Below are positions 7,868 to 17,772 of a DNA stretch of 64,000 nucleotides, piece by piece. Each line of letters opens with the position of its first letter. The stretch's first letter is position 1. The notes under the pieces were generated by a model that saw only the letters and a list, made by a program, of their open reading frames with translations, did not search any database and was not told the origin of the DNA. Source of the DNA: an uncultured Butyrivibrio sp. (lineage in GTDB: Bacteria; Bacillota; Clostridia; Lachnospirales; Lachnospiraceae); contig CAMENP010000003.1 in assembly GCA_945928575.1 (NCBI GenBank), forward strand, positions 1-64,000, in the 5' to 3' direction. The position numbers were made by a program, and so were the translations under genes.

Positions 7868-10156
7868 ATGCCTGAAGAAGAGAATTTTAGACAACGACGC
7901 AAAATAGATGACATACCGTTAGATCCGCCTAAGAGCAATGATCCGGATGAATTGTTTGAAGAGCTTAAGCAATGCATACTCAGATACCATCCGTCAACAG
8001 ACCTTTCACAGATAGAGAAGGCTTATCACGTTGCGAAGGAAGCACATAAGGATCAGAAACGTAAATCGGGTGAACCATATATAATTCACCCTCTTTGTGT
8101 TGCCATAATACTTGCGCAGCTCGAACTTGATAAAGAGACAATTATTGCCGGGCTTCTTCACGATGTAATAGAAGATACCGGGGTGACCGGAGAAGAGATC
8201 ACCAAAGAGTTTGGAGAGGAAGTATTCCTTCTTGTTGACGGAGTTACCAAGTTAACCCAGCTCAATTATGAACATGATAAGATAGATAAGCAGGCAGAGA
8301 ATCTTCGTAAGATGTTCCTTGCAATGGCTAAGGATATAAGGGTTATATTGATCAAACTTGCCGACAGGCTTCATAATCAGCGTACGATGCAATATCAGAC
8401 GCCTGAGAAACAGATTGAAAAGTCGAGAGAGACAATGGAGATATATTCTCCGATCGCACAGAGACTCGGTATCTCCAAGATTAAAGTTGAGCTTGATGAC
8501 CTTTCACTTAAATTTCTTCAGCCGGAAGTATATCATGACCTTGAACGTCAGTTAAAGCTTGGCAAGGAAGCGAGAGAGAAATTCGTCAAAGACATAGTGG
8601 CTGAGGTTAAACAGCATATAGATAATGCAGGTATTCCGTGTGAAATAGACGGAAGAGTCAAGCATTTCTTCAGTATATATAAGAAGATGGTTAACCAGGA
8701 TAAGACACTTGACCAGATATACGATCTCTTTGCAGTCCGTATCATTGTAGATACAGTTAAGGACTGTTATGCAGCGCTTGGCGTGATTCATGAGATGTAT
8801 AAGCCAATTCCCGGAAGATTCAAAGATTACATTGCAATGCCTAAGCCTAACATGTACCAGTCATTGCACACAACTCTTATAGCACCTAACGGACAGCCGT
8901 TTGAGATACAGATAAGAACATATGAGATGCACAGAACCGCTGAATACGGTATCGCAGCGCATTGGAAATATAAGGAGAATATAGACGGAACAAAGGGCGA
9001 TGACAGCGAAGAAGCCAAGCTTACATGGCTCAGACAGATTCTTGAATGGCAGAGAGACATGTCCGATAATAAGGAATTCCTTAATCTTATCAAGAGCGAT
9101 TTGGATTTATTCTCTGACAGTGTGTATTGCTTTACACCTAAAGGCGATGTAAAGAATCTTCCGGCAGGTTCCACGCCAATCGATTTTGCATACAGCATTC
9201 ATTCGGCAGTCGGCAATAAGATGGTCGGAGCTAAAGTTAACGGAAAGTTAGTTACCATTGATTACAAGATTAAGAACGGCGACAGAATAGATATAATCAC
9301 ATCGCAGAATTCCAAGGGACCGAGCCGCGACTGGCTTTCAATAGTCAAGAGTCCGCAGGCACGTTCCAAGATTAATTCGTGGTTTAAGGCAGAACTTAAG
9401 GAAGATAACATCGTAAAAGGAAAAGACCTTATTTCAACGTATTGCAAGGGCAAGAATATCAATCTTGCGGAACTTCTCAAGCCGGAATTTATGGACAAGA
9501 CAATGATAAAATACGGCTTCAGGGATTGGGATTCCATCCTTGCGGCAGTAGGACACGGCGGACTTAAAGAAGGCCAGGTTGTAAATAAGCTTCTTGAAGA
9601 ATATGAGAAAAAACACCGCGAAGAGGTTACGGACAGCGATGTGCTCGATAATGCACAGGGTGGCGCCGGCAGAGCCAAGGACTCCAAGGGCAGCAAGAAC
9701 GGAATTATCGTCAAGGGAATAGACGATGTATCGGTAAGGTTTTCCAAATGCTGTTCACCTGTACCGGGTGATGAGATTGTCGGATTTGTAACAAGAGGAC
9801 GTGGAATATCCATCCACCGTACCGATTGCATTAACGTCATTAATATGTCTGAGATGGACAAGTCAAGACTTATCGAAGCTGAATGGCAGAGGATGGATCA
9901 TGCGGATGCTGCTGAAAAATATATGGCTGATATTAAGATTTTTGCCAATAACAGGACAGGACTTATCGTTGATGTGTCCAAGGTGTTTACAGAGAAGAAA
10001 ATAGACGTATTAAGCATGAATTGCAGGATCAGCAAACAGGGAACCGCTACAATCGATATGGGATTTGAGATATCGGGTGTGGAAGAACTTAAGCAGCTTG
10101 CGGAGAAATTACGTCAGATTGAAGGCGTTTTAGATATAGAAAGAACAACGGGTTAG
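7868..10156 (+). CDS. relA: Bifunctional (p)ppGpp synthetase/hydrolase (RelA/SpoT)
   Basis: This protein of about 762 residues runs the stringent response. Domains in order are an HD hydrolase (GLLHDVIEDTG), a RelA_SpoT synthetase domain (IYKKMVNQDKTLDQIYDLFAVRIIV), a TGS domain (FTPKGDVKNLPAGSTPIDFAY), a Cys/His region (SKCCSPVPGDEIVGFVTRGRG) and a C-terminal ACT domain. An intact HD motif with an intact synthetase suggests both activities. I chose ATG 7868, which has GGAG 7 nt upstream, over the in-frame ATG at 7847, which lacks a site. It heads the run to glyA. Confidence 0.95.
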   Translation: MPEEENFRQRRKIDDIPLDPPKSNDPDELFEELKQCILRYHPSTDLSQIEKAYHVAKEAHKDQKRKSGEPYIIHPLCVAIILAQLELDKETIIAGLLHDVIEDTGVTGEEITKEFGEEVFLLVDGVTKLTQLNYEHDKIDKQAENLRKMFLAMAKDIRVILIKLADRLHNQRTMQYQTPEKQIEKSRETMEIYSPIAQRLGISKIKVELDDLSLKFLQPEVYHDLERQLKLGKEAREKFVKDIVAEVKQHIDNAGIPCEIDGRVKHFFSIYKKMVNQDKTLDQIYDLFAVRIIVDTVKDCYAALGVIHEMYKPIPGRFKDYIAMPKPNMYQSLHTTLIAPNGQPFEIQIRTYEMHRTAEYGIAAHWKYKENIDGTKGDDSEEAKLTWLRQILEWQRDMSDNKEFLNLIKSDLDLFSDSVYCFTPKGDVKNLPAGSTPIDFAYSIHSAVGNKMVGAKVNGKLVTIDYKIKNGDRIDIITSQNSKGPSRDWLSIVKSPQARSKINSWFKAELKEDNIVKGKDLISTYCKGKNINLAELLKPEFMDKTMIKYGFRDWDSILAAVGHGGLKEGQVVNKLLEEYEKKHREEVTDSDVLDNAQGGAGRAKDSKGSKNGIIVKGIDDVSVRFSKCCSPVPGDEIVGFVTRGRGISIHRTDCINVINMSEMDKSRLIEAEWQRMDHADAAEKYMADIKIFANNRTGLIVDVSKVFTEKKIDVLSMNCRISKQGTATIDMGFEISGVEELKQLAEKLRQIEGVLDIERTTG

Positions 10157-10160
10157 AATT

Positions 10161-10787
10161 ATGATGAAGATACAGCACAGCGTGCTCGGAATGTGCGCAA
10201 CCAACACTTATTATGTATATGATGATGAGACGAAACGCGGTCTTATAGTTGATCCGGCCGACTCGCCGGATACAATCATCGCCAAGGCGGACAGTCTGTC
10301 GATGATACCGGAGGCAATTCTTATTACACATGGACATTTTGATCATGTACTGGCAATGAACAAGGTGCGTGAACATTATGAAATCAAGGTGTATGCCGGT
10401 CTTACAGAAAAACAGGTACTTCATGACATGGCAATGAACCTTACGTCGTCTTTTGGTGCGGGACAGACATTTGATGCAGATATTTATCTGAAAGACGAAG
10501 AAGAATTTGAAACGGCAGGATATCATATCAAAGCGATAGAAGTTCCGGGACATACAATAGGCGGAATGTGCTATTACTTCGAGAAACAGAAAGTGCTTTT
10601 TTCGGGTGATACATTATTCTGTGAATCTGTGGGGCGCAGTGATTTTCCTGGTGGAAGTGCGTCGGCATTATGCAGGGGCATTAAGGACAAGCTTTTTATC
10701 CTTCCTGAGCAGACAAAGGTTTATCCGGGGCATATGGATGAGACCACGATCGGCAATGAGATCAAATACAATCCTTTCTGCCGGTAG
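10161..10787 (+). CDS. MBL-fold metallo-hydrolase (glyoxalase II-like)
   Basis: This 208-residue protein carries the metallo-beta-lactamase signature THGHFDHV (about residues 55-62), a later metal ligand segment VPGHTIGGM and LFSGDTLFCESVGRSDFPGG, and the C-terminal YPGHMDETTIGNE. These are hallmarks of the YcbL/GloB-like hydrolase group that binds two metal ions. The substrate is not fixed by sequence; thioesters such as S-lactoylglutathione analogues are possible. It follows relA by 4 nt. This relA-MBL-hemZ-hisS order is typical of Lachnospiraceae. Confidence 0.88.
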   Translation: MMKIQHSVLGMCATNTYYVYDDETKRGLIVDPADSPDTIIAKADSLSMIPEAILITHGHFDHVLAMNKVREHYEIKVYAGLTEKQVLHDMAMNLTSSFGAGQTFDADIYLKDEEEFETAGYHIKAIEVPGHTIGGMCYYFEKQKVLFSGDTLFCESVGRSDFPGGSASALCRGIKDKLFILPEQTKVYPGHMDETTIGNEIKYNPFCR

Positions 10788-10804
10788 AAATGGAGTCCGC
10801 GTAA

Positions 10805-12268
10805 ATGATTTATATGAGTATTAATACCCATGACTATGATAATGATGTCAGGGTTATGACAGGAGCTTTTTATCCGGGTAACAGAATAGTGACAGATGCC
10901 ACATTAAGAGATGAATGTGATCTATGCGTGGATGTTGTTGTTGAAACGGTGAAAGTTCATATATGTGTGACACCGGAAGGCGGTAAAGAACATATAATAG
11001 ATTGTGATTCACCCAAAGACGACCGCAAAGTTATCCGCAATATGCTCAAACGCAGATTGTATGACATATATTCGGAAATAACGGGCAAGGTGCTTCCGTG
11101 GGGAACGCTTACCGGAATAAGACCGGTTAAAATTCCTCTCGGTCTCATAGAAAAAGGATATAATGACAGCGTAATCAAAGATACACTTGACAAAGAATAC
11201 TATGTCAATGACGCCAAATCGGAATTAAGCATTGAAGTGGCGCACCGTGAACATAAAATGCTTGAAAAGATAGATTATCTGAACGGTTACAGCCTGTATA
11301 TAGGCATACCGTTCTGCCCGACGACCTGTCTGTACTGTTCTTTTACATCATATCCGCTGTCAATGTACAGGGATAAAGTGGATGAATATCTTGATGCACT
11401 GATCAAAGAACTGACGTTTATATCGGAGCATGTGAACGGGCGCGGACCGGATACAATATATATCGGTGGCGGAACGCCGACCACGTTGACTGCGAAACAG
11501 TCTGACAGGCTTATAAGCAGCATCGAGGAATTGTTTGATCTTAGCGGCCTTAAGGAATTTACAGTGGAGGCCGGAAGACCGGACAGCATAGATATAGATA
11601 AATTAAATACACTTAAGAAGCATGGCATAGACCGCATATCGATCAATCCACAGACAATGAATCAGAAAACACTTGACCTGATTGGCAGAAGGCATACGGT
11701 GGAGCAGGTTGTGGATGCTTTTAACATGGCGAGAGCCTGCGGTTTCGGCAATATCAATATGGATCTTATCGTAGGACTTCCGGGCGAAGATACAGAAGAT
11801 GTCAGATATACGTTGGAACGTGTCGGAGAACTTAAGCCGGACAGCCTCACAGTTCATTCACTGGCAATCAAAAGGGCTGCGGCACTCAATATTTTTAAGG
11901 ACAAATATGATGGTTTATGTAATCCCAATACAGACAGCCTGATGGATATGACATACGGATATGCAAGAAAAATGGGATTGAACCCGTATTATCTGTACAG
12001 GCAGAAGAATATGTCCGGTAATTTTGAAAATGTAGGATTTGCAAAAGAAGGTGCCGAAGGATTATATAATATACTTATAATGGAGGAGAAACAGACCATT
12101 ATAGCGGCAGGTGCCAATGCACAGACTAAAATAGTATATAATAATCCGCCGAGAGTTGACCGTATTGAAAATGTAAAATCGGTTGACGATTATATACGGC
12201 GCACAGACGAAATGATAGAAAGAAAGAGATGTTATTTTAATGGAAAATCCAAGCAGCATACAGACTGA
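10805..12268 (+). CDS. hemZ: Coproporphyrinogen dehydrogenase HemZ-type radical SAM protein
   Basis: This 487-residue protein has a N-terminal extension of about 150 residues typical of HemZ, then the HemN-like radical SAM motif CPTTCLYCSF and IYIGGGTPTTL, RISINPQTMNQ and NMDLIVGLPGE. HemZ is named for oxygen-independent oxidation of coproporphyrinogen III, but in many Clostridia without a heme pathway its real substrate is uncertain. GGAG lies 9 nt upstream of ATG 10805. The 3' end overlaps the next gene by 29 nt. Confidence 0.88.
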   Translation: MIYMSINTHDYDNDVRVMTGAFYPGNRIVTDATLRDECDLCVDVVVETVKVHICVTPEGGKEHIIDCDSPKDDRKVIRNMLKRRLYDIYSEITGKVLPWGTLTGIRPVKIPLGLIEKGYNDSVIKDTLDKEYYVNDAKSELSIEVAHREHKMLEKIDYLNGYSLYIGIPFCPTTCLYCSFTSYPLSMYRDKVDEYLDALIKELTFISEHVNGRGPDTIYIGGGTPTTLTAKQSDRLISSIEELFDLSGLKEFTVEAGRPDSIDIDKLNTLKKHGIDRISINPQTMNQKTLDLIGRRHTVEQVVDAFNMARACGFGNINMDLIVGLPGEDTEDVRYTLERVGELKPDSLTVHSLAIKRAAALNIFKDKYDGLCNPNTDSLMDMTYGYARKMGLNPYYLYRQKNMSGNFENVGFAKEGAEGLYNILIMEEKQTIIAAGANAQTKIVYNNPPRVDRIENVKSVDDYIRRTDEMIERKRCYFNGKSKQHTD

Positions 12269-12890
12269 AGAATTTGAGTCGACGCTGTTAGCCGACCTGA
12301 CCGACAATATAGCACATGGGATATGCGTAAGCAATCTTACGTATCTTACAGCCATGAAAATGGGACTGGATGATATAACATGTTATGACCTCGCTGTTGC
12401 AGGTCTTGTGCATGATATCGGTAAATTGAAGCTTTCAAGATATCTGTATGGAAGAGCACATGACAGCTTTGCAATGGAAAATATTAAATATATGAGGATG
12501 CACTCAAAGTTAAGTTATGATATACTTCAATATTATGACTTTTCTCCTTTTATATTGCAGTCGGTACTGTATCATCATGAAAATTATGACGGCTCAGGAT
12601 ATCCTGAGAACCTCAAGGGCGAGGATATTCCGTTCGGAGCGAGAGTGATGCGGGTTGCCGATACTTTTACGGCGTTGATATCCGACAGGCCGTACAGAAA
12701 AGCATTTGATATCGACACGGCCATGGAGATACTGATCGATGAGATTGATAACTATGATATGGAAGTGTTTATTGCGTTCCAGAAAGTTATACACGAGCCT
12801 GAGACTCTTAAGGTAATAGAACAGAGCAGGCTTATAATCGACCTGGACTATGATAAATTTATGAAAATAGTGGAAACGAGGACAAAATAA
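12240..12890 (+). CDS. HD-GYP domain protein (putative c-di-GMP phosphodiesterase)
   Basis: This 216-residue single-domain protein has HDIGKLK (HD) and HHENYDGSGYP (HH...GYP) with the trailing VADTFTALISDRPYRKAF segment. These are the diagnostic HD-GYP residues for a metal-dependent cyclic-di-GMP phosphodiesterase. There is no sensor or receiver domain. It starts inside the end of hemZ and ends on the hisS start (TAATG), so it is translationally coupled on both sides. Catalysis is inferred from intact motifs. Confidence 0.85.
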   Translation: MENPSSIQTEEFESTLLADLTDNIAHGICVSNLTYLTAMKMGLDDITCYDLAVAGLVHDIGKLKLSRYLYGRAHDSFAMENIKYMRMHSKLSYDILQYYDFSPFILQSVLYHHENYDGSGYPENLKGEDIPFGARVMRVADTFTALISDRPYRKAFDIDTAMEILIDEIDNYDMEVFIAFQKVIHEPETLKVIEQSRLIIDLDYDKFMKIVETRTK

Positions 12891-14149
12891 TGGCATTAAT
12901 TAAGAAACCGATGACAGGTATGAAAGATATACTCCCAAGAGAAATGCAGATAAGGGATTATCTCATATCACTGATTAAAGACACTTATGCAAGTTTTGGA
13001 TTTACCCCGATCGAGACACCGGCCGTGGAGAATATTGCTAACCTTTCAAGCAAGCAGGGCGGCGAGAATGAGAAGCTTATATTCAAGATATTAAAAAGAG
13101 GTGAAAAGCTCAATCTTGAAACAGCGCAGTCGGAAGCGGATCTTGCGGATGGCGGATTAAGATACGATCTCACGGTACCGCTTGTAAGATTCTATTCCAA
13201 CAATGCCGCATCACTTCCTTCACCGTTTAAGGCACTTCAGATAGGACCTGTATGGAGAGCTGACAGACCTCAGAAGGGACGTTTCAGACAGTTTTATCAG
13301 TGCGATATAGATATACTTGGTGAGCCTGGTAACCTTGCGGAGATAGAGCTTATCCTTGCGACTACCACCACAATGGGTAAAATAGGTTTCAAGAATTTTA
13401 AGATTAAGATAAACGACCGCCGTATTTTGAAAGCCATGGCTGCGTACAGCGGATTCCCGGAGGAAGAATACGATTCGGTATTTATAATACTGGACAAGAT
13501 GGACAAAATCGGACTTGAGGGCGTGACGGAAGAACTCATCAAAGCCGGATACGCACAGGAAAGCGTTGATAAGTATGTCGAGCTTTTTAAGGGAATAGAA
13601 GAAGCGGATGACGGACTTGCTTATGTGGCCGGTAAGATTCAGGACAATCTTGAGGACGGCGTAAAGGAAAGCCTCGGAGAGATAATAAGCAGCGTCAACA
13701 GTACCAAGGAATACTCTTTTGATGTGGTATTTGACCCGACTCTTGTAAGAGGTATGTCATATTACACCGGAACCATTTTTGAGATAGAAGTACCCGAATT
13801 CGGCTCAAGCGTCGGCGGAGGCGGACGTTACGACAAGATGGTCGGCAAATTTACCGGACAGGATACGCCAGCATGCGGTTTCTCAATCGGATTTGAGAGA
13901 ATAGTAACAATACTTCTCGACAACGATTTTCAGATTCCGGATGACCGTAAAAAAGTAGCTTTTCTTATAGAAAAGGGTATACAATCCGAGATGTTATGTG
14001 ATATTATCAGTGAAGCACAGGCGATGCGCAAAGCCGGAACCAATGTGCTTGTGGTCAGAATGAATAAGAATAAGAAATTCCAGAAGGAGCAGCTTGAGAA
14101 AGAAGGCTATGACGAATTCCGTGAATTTTACAAAAATCCAATAAAATAA
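12890..14149 (+). CDS. hisS: Histidyl-tRNA synthetase
   Basis: This 419-residue class II aminoacyl-tRNA synthetase charges tRNA-His. Class II motif 2 appears in IGPVWRADRPQKGRFRQFYQCDID, the His-specific segments are in LVRGMSYYTGTIFE and GGGGRYDKM, and motif 3 is in ACGFSIGFERI. A short anticodon-binding domain closes the protein. The ATG overlaps the upstream stop codon. Length is normal for the bacterial enzyme. Confidence 0.96.
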   Translation: MALIKKPMTGMKDILPREMQIRDYLISLIKDTYASFGFTPIETPAVENIANLSSKQGGENEKLIFKILKRGEKLNLETAQSEADLADGGLRYDLTVPLVRFYSNNAASLPSPFKALQIGPVWRADRPQKGRFRQFYQCDIDILGEPGNLAEIELILATTTTMGKIGFKNFKIKINDRRILKAMAAYSGFPEEEYDSVFIILDKMDKIGLEGVTEELIKAGYAQESVDKYVELFKGIEEADDGLAYVAGKIQDNLEDGVKESLGEIISSVNSTKEYSFDVVFDPTLVRGMSYYTGTIFEIEVPEFGSSVGGGGRYDKMVGKFTGQDTPACGFSIGFERIVTILLDNDFQIPDDRKKVAFLIEKGIQSEMLCDIISEAQAMRKAGTNVLVVRMNKNKKFQKEQLEKEGYDEFREFYKNPIK

Positions 14150-14168
14150 GCTGACAGGAGATAAGAAA

Positions 14169-15971
14169 ATGGCAGAATCAATGAAAGGTCTCAAGAGGAC
14201 ATGCAGATGTGCCGAACTTAATGAGACAAATATCGGTCAGACAGTTACAGTTATGGGCTGGGTTGCCAAGAACAGAAATAAAGGCGGAATATGTTTCGTA
14301 GATTTAAGAGACCGTTCCGGAATATTGCAGATAATTTTTGAAGAGGACAAGATAGGTTCTGAAGGATTTGCCAAGGCGGGTTCATTAAGAAGCGAATATG
14401 TCATCGCTGTTACCGGTGAAGTTGCTGCAAGAGCAGGTGCAGTTAATGATAACCTTGCGACAGGTAAGATTGAAGTGATCGCTAAAGATATCAGAATACT
14501 TTCCGAGTCAGAAACACCTCCGTTCCCGGTTGAGGAGGCATCCAAGACCAAGGAAGATATCAGACTTAAGTACCGTTTCCTTGATCTTAGAAGACCGGAT
14601 CTTCAGAAAATCCTTATCATGAGAAGCAAGATTGCTACTGTAACAAGACAGTTTCTTGCCGATGAAGGATTCCTTGAGATTGAAACACCTATCCTTGTAA
14701 AGAGTACACCGGAGGGAGCCAGAGATTACATTGTACCGAGCCGTATACATCCGGGTTCATTTTATGCACTTCCGCAGTCACCGCAGCTTTTTAAGCAGCT
14801 TTTGATGTGTTCGGGATATGACAGATATTTCCAGCTTGCCAAGTGCTTCCGTGACGAGGATCTGCGTGCGGACAGACAGCCGGAATTTACACAGATAGAT
14901 ATGGAGCTGTCATTTGTTGATATTGATGATGTAATCGATGTCAACGAGAGACTTTTAAAGAGACTTTTTAAGGAAGTGCTTGACCTTGACATAGAGCTTC
15001 CTATCCAGAGAATGACATGGAACGAAGCCATGAACCGTTTCGGTTCCGATAAGCCGGATATCCGTTTCGGAATGGAACTTAAGGACATATCGGATATCGT
15101 TAAGGGCTGTGGTTTCGGTGTGTTCGCGGGCGCGATAGACAACGGCGGAACTGTACGCGGTATCAACGCTAACGGGCAGGGCGCAATGCCTCGTAAGAAA
15201 ATAGATGCACTTGTTGATTTTGCCAAGGGATACGGTGCAAAAGGATTAGCTTATATTGCACTTGGAGAAAACGGCGAGATCAAATCATCATTTGCTAAAT
15301 TCATGACAGAGGAGCAGATGAATGCGATCATAGAGAGAATGGAAGGAAAGCCGGGAGATTTACTTCTTTTTGCTGCTGACCAGACCAAGCTTGTATGGAG
15401 CGTTCTGGGTGCACTCCGTCTTGAGATTGCCGATGAACTCGGACTTCGCAAACCAGATGAATATAAATTCCTCTGGATTACGGAATTTCCTCTTTTTGAG
15501 TGGTCGGACGAGCAGAACAGGCTTCTTGCAATGCACCATCCGTTCACAATGATGATGGAAGAGGATATAGACCTTCTTGATGCGGCTCCTGAGAAAGTAA
15601 GAGCCAAGGCATACGATATCACACTTAACGGTGTGGAAATCGGCGGCGGAAGCGTAAGAATCCATCAGGATGACATACAGAAGAAGATGTTCAACATTCT
15701 CGGTTTTACGGATGAGAGAGCCAACGAGCAGTTCGGTTTCCTTCTCAATGCCTTCAAATACGGAGTACCGCCACACGCAGGACTGGCATATGGACTTGAC
15801 CGTCTCGTAATGCTTATGGCCAAGACAGACAACATCCGTGATGTAATAGCATTCCCTAAGGTTAAGGATGCGTCATGTCTCCTTACGGGAGCACCGGACG
15901 TGGTAGATGAGGCACAGCTTGAAGAACTCGGAATAGAGATTAAATCTGTTGACGAGGCTGAGAACGTTTGA
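14169..15971 (+). CDS. aspS: Aspartyl-tRNA synthetase
   Basis: This 600-residue class IIb synthetase has an N-terminal OB-fold anticodon domain (VMGWVAKNRNKGGICFVDLRDRSG), the catalytic domain with FLEIETPILVKSTPEGARDY, motif 2 around FRDEDLRADRQPEFTQIDME, a bacterial GAD insertion (about 290-410), and motif 3 (GLAYGLDRLVMLM). The order hisS-aspS is common in Firmicutes. Whether it is discriminating or also charges tRNA-Asn cannot be judged here. Confidence 0.96.
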   Translation: MAESMKGLKRTCRCAELNETNIGQTVTVMGWVAKNRNKGGICFVDLRDRSGILQIIFEEDKIGSEGFAKAGSLRSEYVIAVTGEVAARAGAVNDNLATGKIEVIAKDIRILSESETPPFPVEEASKTKEDIRLKYRFLDLRRPDLQKILIMRSKIATVTRQFLADEGFLEIETPILVKSTPEGARDYIVPSRIHPGSFYALPQSPQLFKQLLMCSGYDRYFQLAKCFRDEDLRADRQPEFTQIDMELSFVDIDDVIDVNERLLKRLFKEVLDLDIELPIQRMTWNEAMNRFGSDKPDIRFGMELKDISDIVKGCGFGVFAGAIDNGGTVRGINANGQGAMPRKKIDALVDFAKGYGAKGLAYIALGENGEIKSSFAKFMTEEQMNAIIERMEGKPGDLLLFAADQTKLVWSVLGALRLEIADELGLRKPDEYKFLWITEFPLFEWSDEQNRLLAMHHPFTMMMEEDIDLLDAAPEKVRAKAYDITLNGVEIGGGSVRIHQDDIQKKMFNILGFTDERANEQFGFLLNAFKYGVPPHAGLAYGLDRLVMLMAKTDNIRDVIAFPKVKDASCLLTGAPDVVDEAQLEELGIEIKSVDEAENV

Positions 15972-16009
15972 TATTATAAATAGCAAAAAGATATATGGAG
16001 GTAACATTA

Positions 16010-17248
16010 ATGTATTCATTTGACGAAGTTCAGGCTTATGATCCTGAAATCGCTAAGGCGATAATGCTTGAGACCGGAAGACAGAACGATCACATCGAGC
16101 TTATCGCATCTGAGAATTTTGTAAGCAAGGCTGTTATGTCAGCAATGGGAAGCACTCTTACCAACAAATATGCGGAAGGATATCCGGGAAAAAGATATTA
16201 CGGCGGATGCCAGTATGTGGATATCGTTGAGGATCTTGCAAGGGAGAGAGCCAAGGAACTTTTTGGATGTGATTACGTTAATGTACAGCCACATTCAGGT
16301 GCACAGGCCAATATGGCAGTATTCTTTGCCGTACTTGAGCCGGGTGACACATATATGGGAATGAGTCTTGCACATGGCGGACACCTTTCACACGGTTCAC
16401 CTGTCAATATGTCGGGTAAGTATTTTAACTGTGTGCCTTACGGTGTCAATGATGAAGGATTCATCGATTATGATGAGGTCCGTAAGATTGCCAAGGAGTG
16501 CAAGCCGAAAATGATTCTTGCCGGTGCCAGTGCATATGCAAGAAAAATCGATTTTAAGAAGTTCAGGGAAATCGCTGATGAAGTAGGCGCTGTGCTTATG
16601 GTAGATATGGCACACATCGCAGGACTTGTTGCCGGCGGACAGCACATGAGCCCTATTCCTTATGCAGACGTTGTTACAACGACCACACACAAGACATTAA
16701 GAGGACCTAGAGGCGGTATGATTCTTTGTAATCAGGAAGCTGCCGACAGATTTAATTTCAATAAGGCTATTTTCCCGGGAATCCAGGGCGGACCGCTTAT
16801 GCATGTGATCGCAGCCAAGGCTGTATGCTTCAAGGAAGCACTTGACCCGTCATTCAAGGTATATGCCAAAAATATAATTGACAATGCACAGGCACTTGCC
16901 AATGGTCTTATGGAGAGAGGTTTTGATCTTGTATCGGGAGGAACCGACAACCACCTCATGCTTGTTGATTTAAGAAGCAAGGGCGTTACAGGTAAGGCAA
17001 CGGAGAAGCTCCTTGATACAGTCAATATCACATGTAACAAGAACGCAATTCCTAACGACCCTGAGAAGCCGTTTACTACAAGCGGAATAAGACTTGGTTC
17101 CGCAGCAGTGACAACAAGAGGATTTACAACAGACGATATGAAGCAGGTTGCGGAAGCAATCGCACTTGCCGTAACGGATGAAGAAGCCAAGAAAGCCGAG
17201 GCTATGGAAATAGTTAAGGCACTTACGGATGCACATCCGCTTTACTAA
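16010..17248 (+). CDS. glyA: Serine hydroxymethyltransferase
   Basis: This 412-residue PLP enzyme interconverts serine and glycine and supplies one-carbon units as methylene-THF. The PLP lysine lies in [15 protein letters not shown], with LIASENFVS near the N-terminus, [12 protein letters not shown] and HSGAQANMA also present. I chose ATG 16010 because GGAGGT lies 8 nt upstream; the in-frame start at 15995 would add five residues with no site. A strong terminator follows, closing the transcription unit. Confidence 0.96.
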   Translation: MYSFDEVQAYDPEIAKAIMLETGRQNDHIELIASENFVSKAVMSAMGSTLTNKYAEGYPGKRYYGGCQYVDIVEDLARERAKELFGCDYVNVQPHSGAQANMAVFFAVLEPGDTYMGMSLAHGGHLSHGSPVNMSGKYFNCVPYGVNDEGFIDYDEVRKIAKECKPKMILAGASAYARKIDFKKFREIADEVGAVLMVDMAHIAGLVAGGQHMSPIPYADVVTTTTHKTLRGPRGGMILCNQEAADRFNFNKAIFPGIQGGPLMHVIAAKAVCFKEALDPSFKVYAKNIIDNAQALANGLMERGFDLVSGGTDNHLMLVDLRSKGVTGKATEKLLDTVNITCNKNAIPNDPEKPFTTSGIRLGSAAVTTRGFTTDDMKQVAEAIALAVTDEEAKKAEAMEIVKALTDAHPLY

Positions 17249-17260
17249 AAGATAATTCAG

Positions 17261-17290
17261 GCGGGAACTTATAATGAGTTCCCGCTTTAT
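17261..17290 (+). terminator. Terminator after glyA
   Basis: The 9-bp stem GCGGGAACT/AGTTCCCGC (17261-17269 with 17277-17285) is followed by TTTATTAT. It lies between the convergent glyA and the minus-strand CmpB gene. Confidence 0.8.
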
Positions 17291-17292
17291 TA

Positions 17293-17709
17293 TCACTTGG
17301 CGTGATGTTTGAAGTATTTGACATCGGGACAGAGAATTTTCTCATATATAAGTCCTACTACGAACCATACCGGAAGATAATCGAGGCGGACTATGCCTTT
17401 GATGTTGAATTTGGCTTTGGAATAATCCCACGGGCAGCAGCCTCTTTTTTTGAGAAAGGCACCCGAACAGAATTCGGTGGCAAATATGCACAGGGAATAA
17501 ATCATACCTCTTATTGCAGGCCCCTTCTTCCTGCTGCAGAGTTTACGGCAGAGCGGTTCGATGATTATGGCCGTGGCATATATCGGGAACATCCATATAG
17601 AGGTGTTGCTTGTGAGTTTTTTGTCTTTGTGCAGCGCGGAGCCCATACCGGTCCAGAACACCTCCATACACCAGCCGGTAAGACCGCATAAAAGATATTT
17701 TTTAATCAT
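17293..17709 (-). CDS. CmpB-family putative ABC-transporter permease
   Basis: This 138-residue protein has about four hydrophobic segments. GWCMEVFWTGMGSA near the start, WMFPIYATAI, and GCCPWDYSKAKFNIKGIVRLDYLPVWF match the conserved features of the PF06541 family (named putative ABC_trans_CmpB): the GW-E start, the PIY segment and the CPWDYS-N-G pattern. Function is unknown despite the family name. It is monocistronic, with AAGGGA about 10 nt before the start. Confidence 0.75.
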   Translation of the reverse strand: MIKKYLLCGLTGWCMEVFWTGMGSALHKDKKLTSNTSIWMFPIYATAIIIEPLCRKLCSRKKGPAIRGMIYSLCIFATEFCSGAFLKKRGCCPWDYSKAKFNIKGIVRLDYLPVWFVVGLIYEKILCPDVKYFKHHAK

Positions 17710-17772
17710 ACAGATATTGTCCCTTGGCGGACGGAAATTATACTAATTATTTGATTTATACAGGTGAAAAAA

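Noticed and set aside
17302..17691. Plus-strand open frame opposite the CmpB-family gene
   Set aside because: The minus-strand frame shows conserved family motifs; this one has none.
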